DNA from: Sweltsa coloradensis
Taxonomy: Eukaryota; Arthropoda; Insecta; Plecoptera; Chloroperlidae
Direction: 5' to 3'
NCBI GenBank assembly: GCA_024449915.1
Contig: JAMZAV010000352.1
Location: forward strand, 248,001 to 312,000
DNA length: 64,000 nt
Position numbers and translations under genes: made by a program. Every line of letters begins with the position of its first letter. The stretch's first letter is position 1. Positions 54,826 through 64,000 of the stretch are shown in pieces. The notes below the pieces were generated by a model that made no database searches, was not told where the DNA came from, and worked only from the letters and a program-made list of their open reading frames with translations.

Positions 54826-56511
54826 TAATTCTATTTCAATTTCAATGTATTTTGGACAACAACAAATAACAATAGTTACAGTTTTCAACAGTTTTCACCG
54901 TGTAGTCCATTTTAGTTGTACACAAGTATTAAACTTAATGAAGTTTACAAAATAGTATAGGTATAAATACTATACATACAGTACATCTACTAATAACAAA
55001 ATACACTACTAATAATACAAAATACACTACACTAACAAATAATCATCTTTCATCACATTGTCTTTCATATTAGGTAATATATAGGCTACTACCAAAAGCC
55101 AATGATACAGTGCAAGTTTACAATATTACATTATTAATTAACTTGGATAAAGAGAAATGAATAAGAACATTAATTTCCAAATTTCAAATATTGTAACATT
55201 TAACAACCAACTGATTTAAAATTATGGTAGGTCAGTTGATGTGATAAAGTCATTTACACTGTAGTAAGCTTTTTGTAATAAAAATTTTGTCAGCTCATTT
55301 TTAAATTTAATATATTGAGGTATATCTTTGATTTCTTTTGGAACAAGGAGAGAATTTTATTTATATAATCAGAGTTTTTCTGGCCAAGGTTTGTAGAACA
55401 TTGGCTAAGATGGAGATCATGTTTTTGCCTCGTGTTGTGAGTATGTACATTTGCATTAACTGCAAGGATTTGGATGTTTTTCTTAATGCTTAAGACTGAT
55501 TTAAGAATGTAAAGACATGGAACTGTAAGAATGTTCAGAGCAATAAAGTAAGGTTTACAATGCTCCATTTGCCCAAGGGAATACAATGCTCTAATTGCTC
55601 GTTTTTGTACAATGAAAACTTTATCAATGTGAGTTGACATTCCCCAAAATTCTATCCCATATCTTAGATGTGATTCAAATAGAGAAAAGTAGCATACTTT
55701 AGCAGTTGATACATTGCTTATGTGTTTGATGCTTTTAATTGCAAAACAAGCAGAGCTGAGTTTTTTTATCAGTGTCTTAATGTGAGCATGCCATGTTAAG
55801 TTTTTATCTATTGTTAGACCTAGAAAGTTTGTTTGTTCAACTGAGTTTATAACTGATTTGTCATTCGAATTTGCAAGGCAATGTATGAAGTTTAGTGATT
55901 TCTTTTTTTGAATTGAATGGAACTGGATAAAGTTAGTTTTTAGAGAATTAAGCAATAGTTTGTTCATTGTAAACCATTCAATAGACTCAGTAAGTCTTTT
56001 TTCTCCCTTTTCTTTGAGTAAAACTGTATCCGCAGCCGTTACGCTAGTAGTAAAGTCATCAGCAAACAACTCGGCATCATCAATATTGTCAGGTAGGTCG
56101 TTAATAAAGATAATGAAGAATAGGGGCCCAAGGATCGATCCTTGTGGAACTCCACAAATAACCTTTTCAAATTCTGATTTAATATTTGTAAATTTGTTGT
56201 TCTCAAGATCAGTCAGTACTACGCATTGTAGTCGGTCGGTCAGGTAAGATGTTAAGAGTTTCAATGCATTCCCACGTATACCATAGTACTCTAACTTGTC
56301 CAGCAGTATTTTGTGATCAACACAATCAAACGCTTTTGTTAGATCACAAAATATGCCCAATGTTGGTATGTTTGAGTCGACTGCTTCAACAATAGTTTTT
56401 AGAAATCTACTAATTGTGTCACTTGTTGATTTGCCTCGTCTAAAGCCATTTTGTCTCTCTGTTATGATATTATTTTCATCGAAGAATGCGATCATTCGAT
56501 AAACAACTATG
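54826..56511 (-). mobile_element. LINE family L-A, copy 2 (5'-truncated)
   Basis: A minus-strand LINE with an intact RT frame and a 3' UTR of about 460 bp ending in attgaaattgaaatag. The 5' side stops at about 56511, where an L-D fragment in the other direction begins. The 3' end lies only about 20 bp from the host splice acceptor. Confidence 0.85.
55290..56495 (-). CDS. LINE L-A reverse transcriptase (partial, open frame)
   Basis: 401 codons without a stop. Motifs in order: ITERQNGFRRGKSTSDTISR (fingers), GIFCDLTKAFDCVDHKILL (catalytic Asp), YLTDRLQCVVL, VICGVPQGSILGPLFFIIF, LFADDFTTSV (catalytic FADD), KTNFIQFH, NFLGLTIDKNLTWHAHIK and the thumb YGIEFWGMS...QKRAIRALY. The endonuclease and the RT start are missing, so the first Met is only the first in the fragment. 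An open frame of this length suggests a recent insertion. The plus-strand frame at 55960 is a shadow. Confidence 0.93.
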   Translation of the reverse strand: MIAFFDENNIITERQNGFRRGKSTSDTISRFLKTIVEAVDSNIPTLGIFCDLTKAFDCVDHKILLDKLEYYGIRGNALKLLTSYLTDRLQCVVLTDLENNKFTNIKSEFEKVICGVPQGSILGPLFFIIFINDLPDNIDDAELFADDFTTSVTAADTVLLKEKGEKRLTESIEWFTMNKLLLNSLKTNFIQFHSIQKKKSLNFIHCLANSNDKSVINSVEQTNFLGLTIDKNLTWHAHIKTLIKKLSSACFAIKSIKHISNVSTAKVCYFSLFESHLRYGIEFWGMSTHIDKVFIVQKRAIRALYSLGQMEHCKPYFIALNILTVPCLYILKSVLSIKKNIQILAVNANVHTHNTRQKHDLHLSQCSTNLGQKNSDYINKILSLFQKKSKIYLNILNLKMS

Positions 56512-56975
56512 TAGAATCTCCAACACTCTTTACTGTTGTAATGGACGAAATTTTAAGAAGGGTGGAACCAAATACAGATGGAAGGGAAACAAGGACCTTA
56601 GTGTTTGCGGACGATGTGTTGATTTGAGGTGAGAGTGCCAGAGAAGTGCAGGAGAAGGTGGACAGATGGAATGAAGTTACTACAGAGTTTGGTCTAAAAA
56701 TCAATCAGAAAAAGAGTGAATGTTTGCGTATGCAAACGAATACAAAGGGCAGGCCTAGAGATCGGGAAAATATTGTACTCTGTGGAGAAGTCTTGGAAGA
56801 AAAAGAATAATTTAAATATTTGGGAAGTATATTAACAAACGATGAAAAAGTGGGTAGAGATGTGTCATCTAGAGTGCAAAAAGCAGAAAGGTTTTACCAA
56901 TTGGTGAGAAAGCTACTTTGGAATGAGTTGTTTCCACAAAAATGTAAAATTTTGCTGTACAAGGCATATGCATAA
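56512..56975 (+). pseudogene. LINE L-D reverse transcriptase fragment, second copy
   Basis: The frame gives SPTLFTVVMDEILRRVEP, then TLVFADDVLI (catalytic FADD), DRWNEVTTEFGLKINQKKSE, FKYLGSILTND and KLLWNELFPQKCKILLYKAY. It matches the copy at 39223-39533 over the shared part and extends it upstream. It has two stops and no 5' or 3' end. Confidence 0.88.
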
Positions 56976-57755
56976 AAAGATCGGAAAAGTTCCCATTACT
57001 ATTTTATCATTTTCATTATTTAATTTTGCACCGTTCTGCTTATTTACAAACTTCTATGATTAATTGGTTTTATTGGCATGAGCTGTTAGGAAAGTGGGAA
57101 AATCTTAGGCCAATCGGGAGCGTTTTAGGTAGGCTATACTGTATATATAGCCATTTTTATTCAACTGGCAAGGGAGAGAACTTCCGCTTGGGTGGTCCGA
57201 CTATCGAAACAAAGCACTCAAAAGTCATCAAAGTATTTGGAGTTGCGAGTCTAAGAGCTCGTAAGTGGGCCTTACTTTTCTGGCCGCAGCTCGCGAGGCG
57301 ACCATGTTTGTTAGATCGCATATTTTTGAACTGAAATCGGGGGGGGGGGGGGGGGGGGAAGGGTTACTCAAATTTGCAGAAAAAATTGTGAATTAAAAAT
57401 TAAAATAAATAAAATTGCATAAAACTTCAAAAACGCCGAAACTCGCGAAAACTCGCGGACACAATTTAAATTCCACGGTCTCCAAAGGTCGACATCAGCT
57501 GTTGTCAAATTTTGTTTATCTACAAAATTGCGAAAATTCGAGAATAAAGTGCTCGTGAAAATCAAGGGTCCCTAGCTATACGTACTAATTATACATTAAA
57601 GCCATAAGTGGTATAATAAGGAAGACTCGCAAGTTTTTTTTTTATTATTCTAGGCCTACTATATTCAGGACCAGTTTCTGATTACAAAAATATAAAAAAA
57701 TTGTTATTTATAAAATATTTTAAGTCATAATAAATAAATAATAAATACAGTAAGA
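56976..57755. other. no gene seen; poly-G tract
   Basis: A G run of about 20 lies at 57339-57358. The 102-codon frame at 57026-57334 shows no protein-like pattern. A region of short tandem cgcgaaaactcgcg-type words lies near 57440. Confidence 0.45.
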
Positions 57756-57757
57756 TC

Positions 57758-58640
57758 TCTCTTATCCGAGTTGGATGAGACCGGGGGCACCTCGGATTTG
57801 CGAAAAACTCGGATGGCGCGGATCAATTGTTTATTTGCTCTCGTAGCATAGCCTGATGTGGTAAATGATATATGACACATGTAAGGGTAAAGGCACTATA
57901 AATACAACACGATTACACTTCTACAGGGTATATTAATGATTTGAATAGCTTGTATTTCAAGCTCAGATCAACGGTCACATTAGGCCTACATGTGGGTAAG
58001 AAAACGTATGTCGTAGCCGTAGGCTAGGCCTAACTCGACGCAGTAGGCCTAGCCTACAATGCAACATAGGCCAGACCCTAGCTCTTTTCTCATGTGGAAA
58101 AAACCTCTCACTACTATGCCCAGCGTTTTGAAGCTCACGACTCAAGAAAGTCTGGGGACATAATAAGTTTTAAGCCCAGGATACAATTCATGCGCTGTTT
58201 ACGAATTTCGCAATCGGTTTGAAACATGATGCATCTAGTTCCACACGGACCATCTTTGAACAGCTGTGTGTGGATGGCTGAATTGTCAGAAAAGCGCAGG
58301 CGCGCAGACGCACACTGAATCACTTATATGCTCAGTGGTGCAAAGCCGACTTACCGCGATGCGCCGACGCACACTGACCACTGAATTAATGCTCGGGTCG
58401 ACTAGATGCACACTGCTCGAAAGTCGGATATATCGCCGATCATATCTTCTTGCACTAACCGTAAGGCATGCCTAAAATTATGAGAGTACATTTAAAAAGT
58501 GCGGCGCGATCTGTACGTAATTATTTTTATGTTTTATTTACGTATTTAAACTTTAAACTTTAATTTTTTTTTTTTTTTTTTCGGGCCGGTTAACACGGAA
58601 ACATCGAAAAATGAGGAATCGGATAAAGAAGATCTTACTG
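57758..58640. mobile_element. pogo-like MITE family T2, copy 2
   Basis: CAGTAAGATCTCTCTTATCC at the left and GATAAAGAAGATCTTACTG at the right, with TA on both sides (57756-57757, 58641-58642). At 883 bp it is the uninterrupted form of the copy at 46794-48181 and lies in reverse to it. Non-coding. Confidence 0.9.
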
Positions 58641-58656
58641 TAATAAATAAATAAAT

Positions 58657-59060
58657 ATATTTAGATCTACCCATAGTTATGTTAACTGATTTATGTAAGA
58701 GGGACAGTAAATCAAAGCGACTAAGCCCACCCTGTAGGCCCCGACGCAATCGACGAGTGAGCGATAACCAACCAAAGATCGATATTTTTAATAGGAATTA
58801 AAGCAATCAGTGGTATGGACAGTGCGAACACCCGCGAATCAACGCCAGGATCAACAAGGCCGATACAGAAGAACTCTGAATTTAATATGTGCTTCGTTGC
58901 TAGGACGGCTCCAAAGTCACCGTTTACAAACTCCTAAGACACGAACTGGTGGACTTAAGTCCAAATCAGAAGTTAAAAACTTCTGACTTTGACGGGAATC
59001 GAACCCTGGACCTTCTGCATTGGAAGCAGATACGCTAACAACAAGACCAACGAGCCATAC
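58657..59060 (-). mobile_element. SINE-A, copy 3
   Basis: On the minus strand: A box region TGGTCTTGTTGTTAGCG, B box GGTTCGATTCC, then the family body (tggtatggacagtgcgaaca, aaccaaccaaagatcgatat). All three copies in the window lie in the same orientation. Confidence 0.88.
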
Positions 59061-59200
59061 AAATACGTCATAACCCTACAACCAATCACTGAGTGCTCAT
59101 TGAAAAAAAGTATTTTTGCTGATTATCTTACTTACAGAATTCTTTTTGGAATAAAATTAGTTTCTAGTATGATTAAGAAATACTAATAAACAATAATTTG

Positions 59201-61418
59201 TTGGATGAGCGTAGCGAGTGAAGCGAAGATTCCATTTTGCTACACTGGAGCAAAAAATCCGGAATGTTTTTTTTTTCTTTTTTTTTGTATTTTTGTGTGT
59301 CTGTGAACACGATTCCGGCTAAACGAATACTCCAATTGCGATGAAATTTTATGGAGGTCTATGAAATCTCTGAACGAAGAACTGCACGAGGGGAAAAATC
59401 GATCGAAAAAATATTTCTCATGAAAATCGCAATTTTACGATTTTTTTCGATTTTTAAAAAAATTCTTCGACTTATAACATCTACATGCTTTATCCGATTG
59501 TAATGATTTTTTCACAGAACCTTAATTTTATGAATTAATATATTCTTGTGAAATTTTAGCGCAATCGAAAAATCATTTCTCATGATAATCGCAATTTTAC
59601 GATTTTTTTTCAATAGAGGACTCAAATCACCTAGAGAATGCGCTAGTGTCGCGGGGGCGTAGCACCGTCATGGCCGCCGAGTGAGGATACCTTTGTAAAC
59701 ACCCATATGATCCTACACAAGCACAGTGTAAATATATAAGGTTTTGGGGGAATAGAATAGGTATCCTGTGGCTCATTATGAATTCAAAATCTAGTATTTA
59801 TTTATTTATAAGTATTTCTAGTATTATATAGATTTATATCAGCATTTATAATTAAAATACCTACGGATATAGTCTGTCGGGCGCCTGTGAACGTAGACAT
59901 TGATATAAACCGCTTATTTTTGTGGCCGTAGTATTATTCCAGAGTACAACGTTACAGAGTCCAACATACTTTAAAATAATATCAATATAATGACTAAATT
60001 TATTAATATCAAAGCAAAATATTTAGTTATGTACTATAATCTATAATAGGCCTAATATGAAATGTAATGCAATATTAGAGTAGCACACAGCGTTTTAATT
60101 CAAGCAACAACAATAAAGCCACTCAAGCTTTGTGAAGAGTGAAGACAATAAAGCAGTAAACAATAAACATTATGCGTTCCTAAATTATTAGAATGCAAAA
60201 TAAAAAATTACTGGACAAAACACCAATACAAAAGAACATTGGGAATAACAAGTCAACATGGTCTTGTGCTTAATTTTCTCGGAATCATGGTAGCCCAGGT
60301 ATTAAAATGCAATACTTACATTTTTTAAACCTTATTCACCCACTCTTGAGGGGATTTGATTGTTTTATTGTGATTACGAAAATACCAATATAAATACTAT
60401 AAACAAAAACAGGAATTGAACCCATGGTCTCCCTCTGGCCGGGCGCGGACTATATAACTGGGAGTGGTGATTTATAACTTACGAATTTGATATTCACTAT
60501 ATTATAATATCAAAATGCACCAATAATACAGCAACAAATATACTACCTTTGGGAGGCATTTGTTCGATCCCCGGCCAAGGTTGGGTTTCGTAAATCTGGA
60601 CTTAGCCCATTTATTGTGATATAATCTAGGGCTACTGATTGTTTTAAGCCAAAAATGAATTAGTCTTATCAACTTGGTATGTATTTAATATATTAATATG
60701 AAGACCACTCTTTATTAAGATCTCACTGAATTACCTAAGTGAGAGGAAATGTGTTTTGTTTCCGTGATTTCTTGTAGATTCCTTACGCGAAATAACGAAT
60801 CAGTGCATATGTTGAGTCACTTGTCTTCCAATAAGTGGCTTCAGCAAATATACACTCTAATGGCAAGTGGGTAGGTGGATTGTGGACAGATAATATTCAA
60901 CGTACGAAATGTGTAACTAACAAAATAACAGTAGGTATATAGTTGGTTAACCAGTCGGCGTTTGATTACGTTTTCAGTGTCTCCAATGCATTTTTTCACG
61001 GAATGAATTATGTTTCTGTTAAAATATGATGTTGAAGACTAGATTCCATGTAGGTGCTTTTTGTTGTGTGCGCGATAGAACATCACAAAACAAATCTCAA
61101 TTAGTTAATTTCTTACGCGCAAGGATAGCATGTGTAGATTCTATCCTCACTAGTGCGTTTCCAGCGTTCGCCGCCAGAGTGGACATGAGAAGATGGAGCG
61201 CTCTATTGTTAACATTTCTTCGACGAATAAAACCTACATGCTTTATCCGATTGTAATGATTTTTTCACAGAACTTTAATTTTATGAATTAATATATTCGT
61301 GTGAAATTTGAGCGTAATCGAAAAATTATCTATTAAAAAAATCGCAATTTTACGCTTTTTTCGTTTTAAAAAAATTACGCTCATCCATCAACGCAGCGGG
61401 ACTTAAGCGTTTTCCTAG
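59201..61418 (+). mobile_element. Helentron-like element (HINE) copy C, interrupted
   Basis: Starts TTGGATGAGCGTAGCGAGTG and ends TACGCTCATCCATCAACGCA...GCGTTTTCCTAG. The element text stops near 59610 and resumes near 61212 in the next tandem unit (ctacatgctttatccgattg). About 1.6 kb of other DNA lies between. Confidence 0.78.
59611..61212. mobile_element. 1.6-kb insertion in HINE copy C, unclassified
   Basis: The edges CAATAGAG (59611) and CTCTATTG (near 61200-61209) are inverse 8-mers, perhaps short TIRs. The interior has no recognisable gene; frames such as 61026-61256 look random. A longer natural form of the HINE is the alternative reading. Confidence 0.45.
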
Positions 61419-62647
61419 TATAACAAGAAATAACATTGCAAATTTGTGTAGGCCTATAGGCCTACATTTTTAACAATTATTGTTTTTTGATAACATACCG
61501 GTAATAAAGTAAATGTCAAAAATGGACTCTTGTTTTATCACGAGCTGGTCAACGAATGAGCGGGGAATTTTGATTTGTGATCTAGAAGACCGTGGTCAAT
61601 TTCATTCATAAACAAGGCCTGTTTTAGGGTTGTGTATGTATGACATCAGTCACATCACACGTCTTTTCACAATAAAAGCGCGGGAAAAAGTAAATGTAAA
61701 ACTTTGTACCTTGGGAATAGCCAGTATTTACTTTGAATACGGTGATGGACATGGTGTTTTTAGTGAAAATCTACCGATTCTGTAAACTAGCGCCACAGAG
61801 TGTACTCTATTATCTGTGCTAGCGCTAATATCTAAACCCAGTGAGCCTTCCCTATTTAACTAAATTGAAATTGATTGGATGATTAATAATTAATTTTTCA
61901 TATATTATTTACTCTTAAAATAAGCTTTTGGTTGATACCCATATCGACTATGTTGTGTTTATTTTAATATTTTGCACTTAAAATTTATATTTATGTGATT
62001 GATTGTCGTTAATTGAATTGTAATATTATGATTAATGGGAAAGTTGCAGGAACTCAGGTTTGGGGCCATCACTTTTCTCTTTCTTTGTGCTTGTGTTGAT
62101 TTTTTTAAATATAATGCCAGTTGACTGCGGTTCATGAAATTCAGATATTTAATTGAGATTAAACTAATTATTGATTTCATTAATATTAATATCTGTAAGC
62201 TGCAAGAATTTTGTTTAGGGCATAAAGTTTTGAATTTATTGGCATCAAATTAGTAAAGTGGTATGATTTTATGACAATTGGTAGAGTTTGTAAGCATTTA
62301 TTTGATACCAATGTCAAGTGTGTAGTCTCTTTGTTAAGTATATGTTTTGGTTAATTTATTAATTTAATTGATTCAACTACTAAGAAAGTTACAGGATCTC
62401 AAATTGAGGGCATCTAGAGGATCATCACAAACATCATCATCACAAAGAATCCTTGTGATCATAGGCCTATTAGTAACCTGGCCAATTTTCATGATATCTT
62501 CACAATTTGCACAATTATTGTTACATGTACCGGTACTGGAGCTTACGATCTCCACTGGAGGCCCTATGTAAAAGTAAAATTAAAAAATAGGTTTGAAATT
62601 TCTCAAATTCATTGACCAGGAAACACTCCCGTAGGTGTAATTGATTA
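61419..62647. other. no gene supported
   Basis: AT-rich. A pair of similar short stretches (gaaagttgcaggaactcagg at 62038 and gaaagttacaggatctcaaa at 62383) may be a local duplication. Opposed 60-67-codon frames at 62368-62571 are noted but unsupported. Confidence 0.4.
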
Positions 62648-62975
62648 TGGGTCATTCCATACCATTTCACCAGATTTTGAAAAAAGTTGTTGCAACAACA
62701 TTTCAGAAAAAAATCAAATTTTACACACTACTACATGTCTTCAAGGCACAAAACCATTTTTAATAATTTTTGGGTCATGACCTCTAGGACTTACAGGCCC
62801 TTAAAGGTCGCAGCGCGTTGTAAAAATGGCACTTTTAAGGAGTAGCGGTTATTGGAATAACTCGGAAAGTACAAGTCGTAGGAGGATGGAACATACACCA
62901 AATTAATCGTCACAAACTGAGCTTTCATTTGACATATATTTTTATAACCTTACTACTTAACATCTATGAGTACGA
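62648..62975 (+). repeat. dispersed repeat R1, copy 2
   Basis: High identity to 10848-11174. It is cut at gagtacga by sequence beginning CTAGGAAAACGC. Confidence 0.88.
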
Positions 62976-63215
62976 CTAGGAAAACGCTCAGTTGAGCGAG
63001 CACCGTTACGTGCAACATGACCCGAGTATGACATTCCCATAAGGCCCACCACACAGTGTAGGCCTAACTGGATATTGACATTGTACACTATATACTATTC
63101 CAACATCTTTGCATTGTACTAATTCACGTCATGCCTTCTAAAGTGTATCTTAGTATCTTCACTGCCTCCTTCATTTTTTAACATAATTTTTCGAATTATG
63201 ATTACCAATAAGTCT
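62976..63215 (-). mobile_element. Helentron-like 3' end, partial
   Basis: CTAGGAAAACGCTCAGTTGAGCGAGC at 62976 is the reversed 3' terminus of the HINE type, inserted in R1. The matching 5' end was not found, so the extent is uncertain. Confidence 0.45.
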
Positions 63216-63219
63216 TTAA

Positions 63220-63864
63220 AGGGGTATTTAACCGCTAAACTCAAAAAATATATTTCATTCAGGCTAACTAGTAATGAATTTAGCAATTAACAGAAAAATT
63301 ATTGGGGCCACCATGACCTCCCAAAAAAATTGTCAAACATGACATATTTCGAGCTAGGTCCCATCGGCATAAATCTCCCATAAGAAATAACATGGGGACG
63401 ATCTTTAAGCCCCGTGACCTTGGAGGATCTTGAGCCAAAAAAATTTTGGCCATTATTGACGTGCTCTACAAGCCTTTTCTGTAAATTCTCTATATTTTGT
63501 TTTGTATTTTGAGCAAGTAGTTCAGTCAAAATATGCTGATTACCAAGATGGGGTGTGATTTTAAATGCATATTTTTGCATGTTTGAGGGTATATTTGGGA
63601 ACAGTTTCAAGACACGATGTAAAAAATGAGCATTTTAGATTGGTACTATGCTCTAGTATCTATGTGGACCAAAAAAGAAGCAGGTTTAAAGCCGATTTAA
63701 GAAATTTCCCAAAACACCAATTTTTGCAAATTTCTGGATTAAAATAATTTAAAAATTCGTGTTAAATCACAGTTACAAGATATAAATTTTTAAACTGTCA
63801 TTTAAGTGTAGTATTGTGCTATAGATCATGTGGTAAAAAATAATTTTTTGACTTAATAGCCCCT
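63220..63864. mobile_element. TTAA-flanked TIR element (piggyBac- or Kolobok-like MITE)
   Basis: The ends AGGGGTATTTAA and the inverse of TTAATAGCCCCT are imperfect inverse copies. TTAA lies directly outside both (63216-63219, 63865-63868). It is 645 bp and the 103-codon minus-strand frame inside is not recognised. TTAA duplications are made by piggyBac and Kolobok transposases. Confidence 0.6.
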
Positions 63865-64000
63865 TTAAGGTCTTGACCGATTAAGCTGAAAATTTGGAAA
63901 ATAGGAGAGAATATTGTACTTATTGACCCTGCAAAATTTCATAACGATCGGTACATTTTTATTTTTTTTATTTTTTTATTTTATTTTTTATAACCAACGA

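Noticed and set aside
62368..62571. Opposed short frames of 60-67 codons
   Set aside because: Neither has splice sites with a matching phase or a recognisable pattern.
63299..63610. 103-codon minus-strand frame
   Set aside because: It lies inside a TTAA-flanked MITE and shows no known motif; chance is likelier.
1..64000. CRISPR arrays, operons, prophages or bacterial genes
   Set aside because: The spacing, introns, SINEs and LINEs show animal nuclear DNA; the tandem arrays have no unique spacers of constant length.

Overview
The window looks like nuclear genomic DNA from an invertebrate animal. It has no bacterial-style gene packing. It is AT-rich, carries many microsatellites, and is built almost entirely of mobile elements. 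Repeated aggcctaggcc-type words, a Penelope-like retroelement, CR1-type ORF1 esterase remains and tRNA-derived SINEs suit a marine deuterostome such as an echinoderm or hemichordate. That placement is an inference from pattern and is weak.

Host gene: only one is supported. It lies on the minus strand and shows as three exons at 54577-54806, 32015-32082 and 23436-24358. Splice sites and reading phases (2 in/1 out, 1 in/0 out, 0 in/2 out) join without a break. The introns are about 22.5 and 7.7 kb and consist mostly of transposons. I do not recognise the protein. Its first visible exon looks folded; its last is Ser/Thr-rich and probably disordered.

Layout. 1-2.7 kb: decayed LINE (family L-A) interrupted by a Penelope-like element. 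3.7-5.75 kb: foldback element and nested Helitron-like repeats. 7-10.4 kb: terminal-inverted-repeat elements, including a hAT copy with a broken BED/transposase gene. 11.9-14.06 kb: foldback element interrupted by a hAT. 14-19.85 kb: LINE endonuclease and reverse transcriptase pieces, a Helentron-like element and a hAT with a perfect 8-bp target duplication. 20.9-21.9 kb: TA-flanked element and SINE-A. 25-27 kb: two Helentron-like families. 27.3-28.7 kb: LINE ORF1 with SGNH esterase. 30-31.5 kb: hammerhead-bearing piece and a hAT. 35.1-38.75 kb: second Penelope-like element and a 2.4-kb inverted structure with hammerhead motifs at both ends. 39.2-45 kb: a LINE gene split by a head-to-tail Helitron-like array and by a long-TIR transposon. 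45-54.4 kb: a nest of at least five transposons inside one another. 54.8-57 kb: LINE copies. 57.8-61.4 kb: pogo-like element, SINE-A and an interrupted Helentron-like element. 62.6-63.9 kb: repeat copy and a TTAA-flanked element.

The strongest structural results come from using one repeat as the empty-site control for another. This fixes insertion points exactly for a Helentron-like element (4753-5519), a Helitron-like array (39534-42497) and several 8-bp-TSD elements. The most interesting candidates are the asymmetric-TIR Helentron-like family, the 3.76-kb element whose TIRs are made of satellite repeats (49344-53100), and an apparently complete hammerhead ribozyme (38571-38612).
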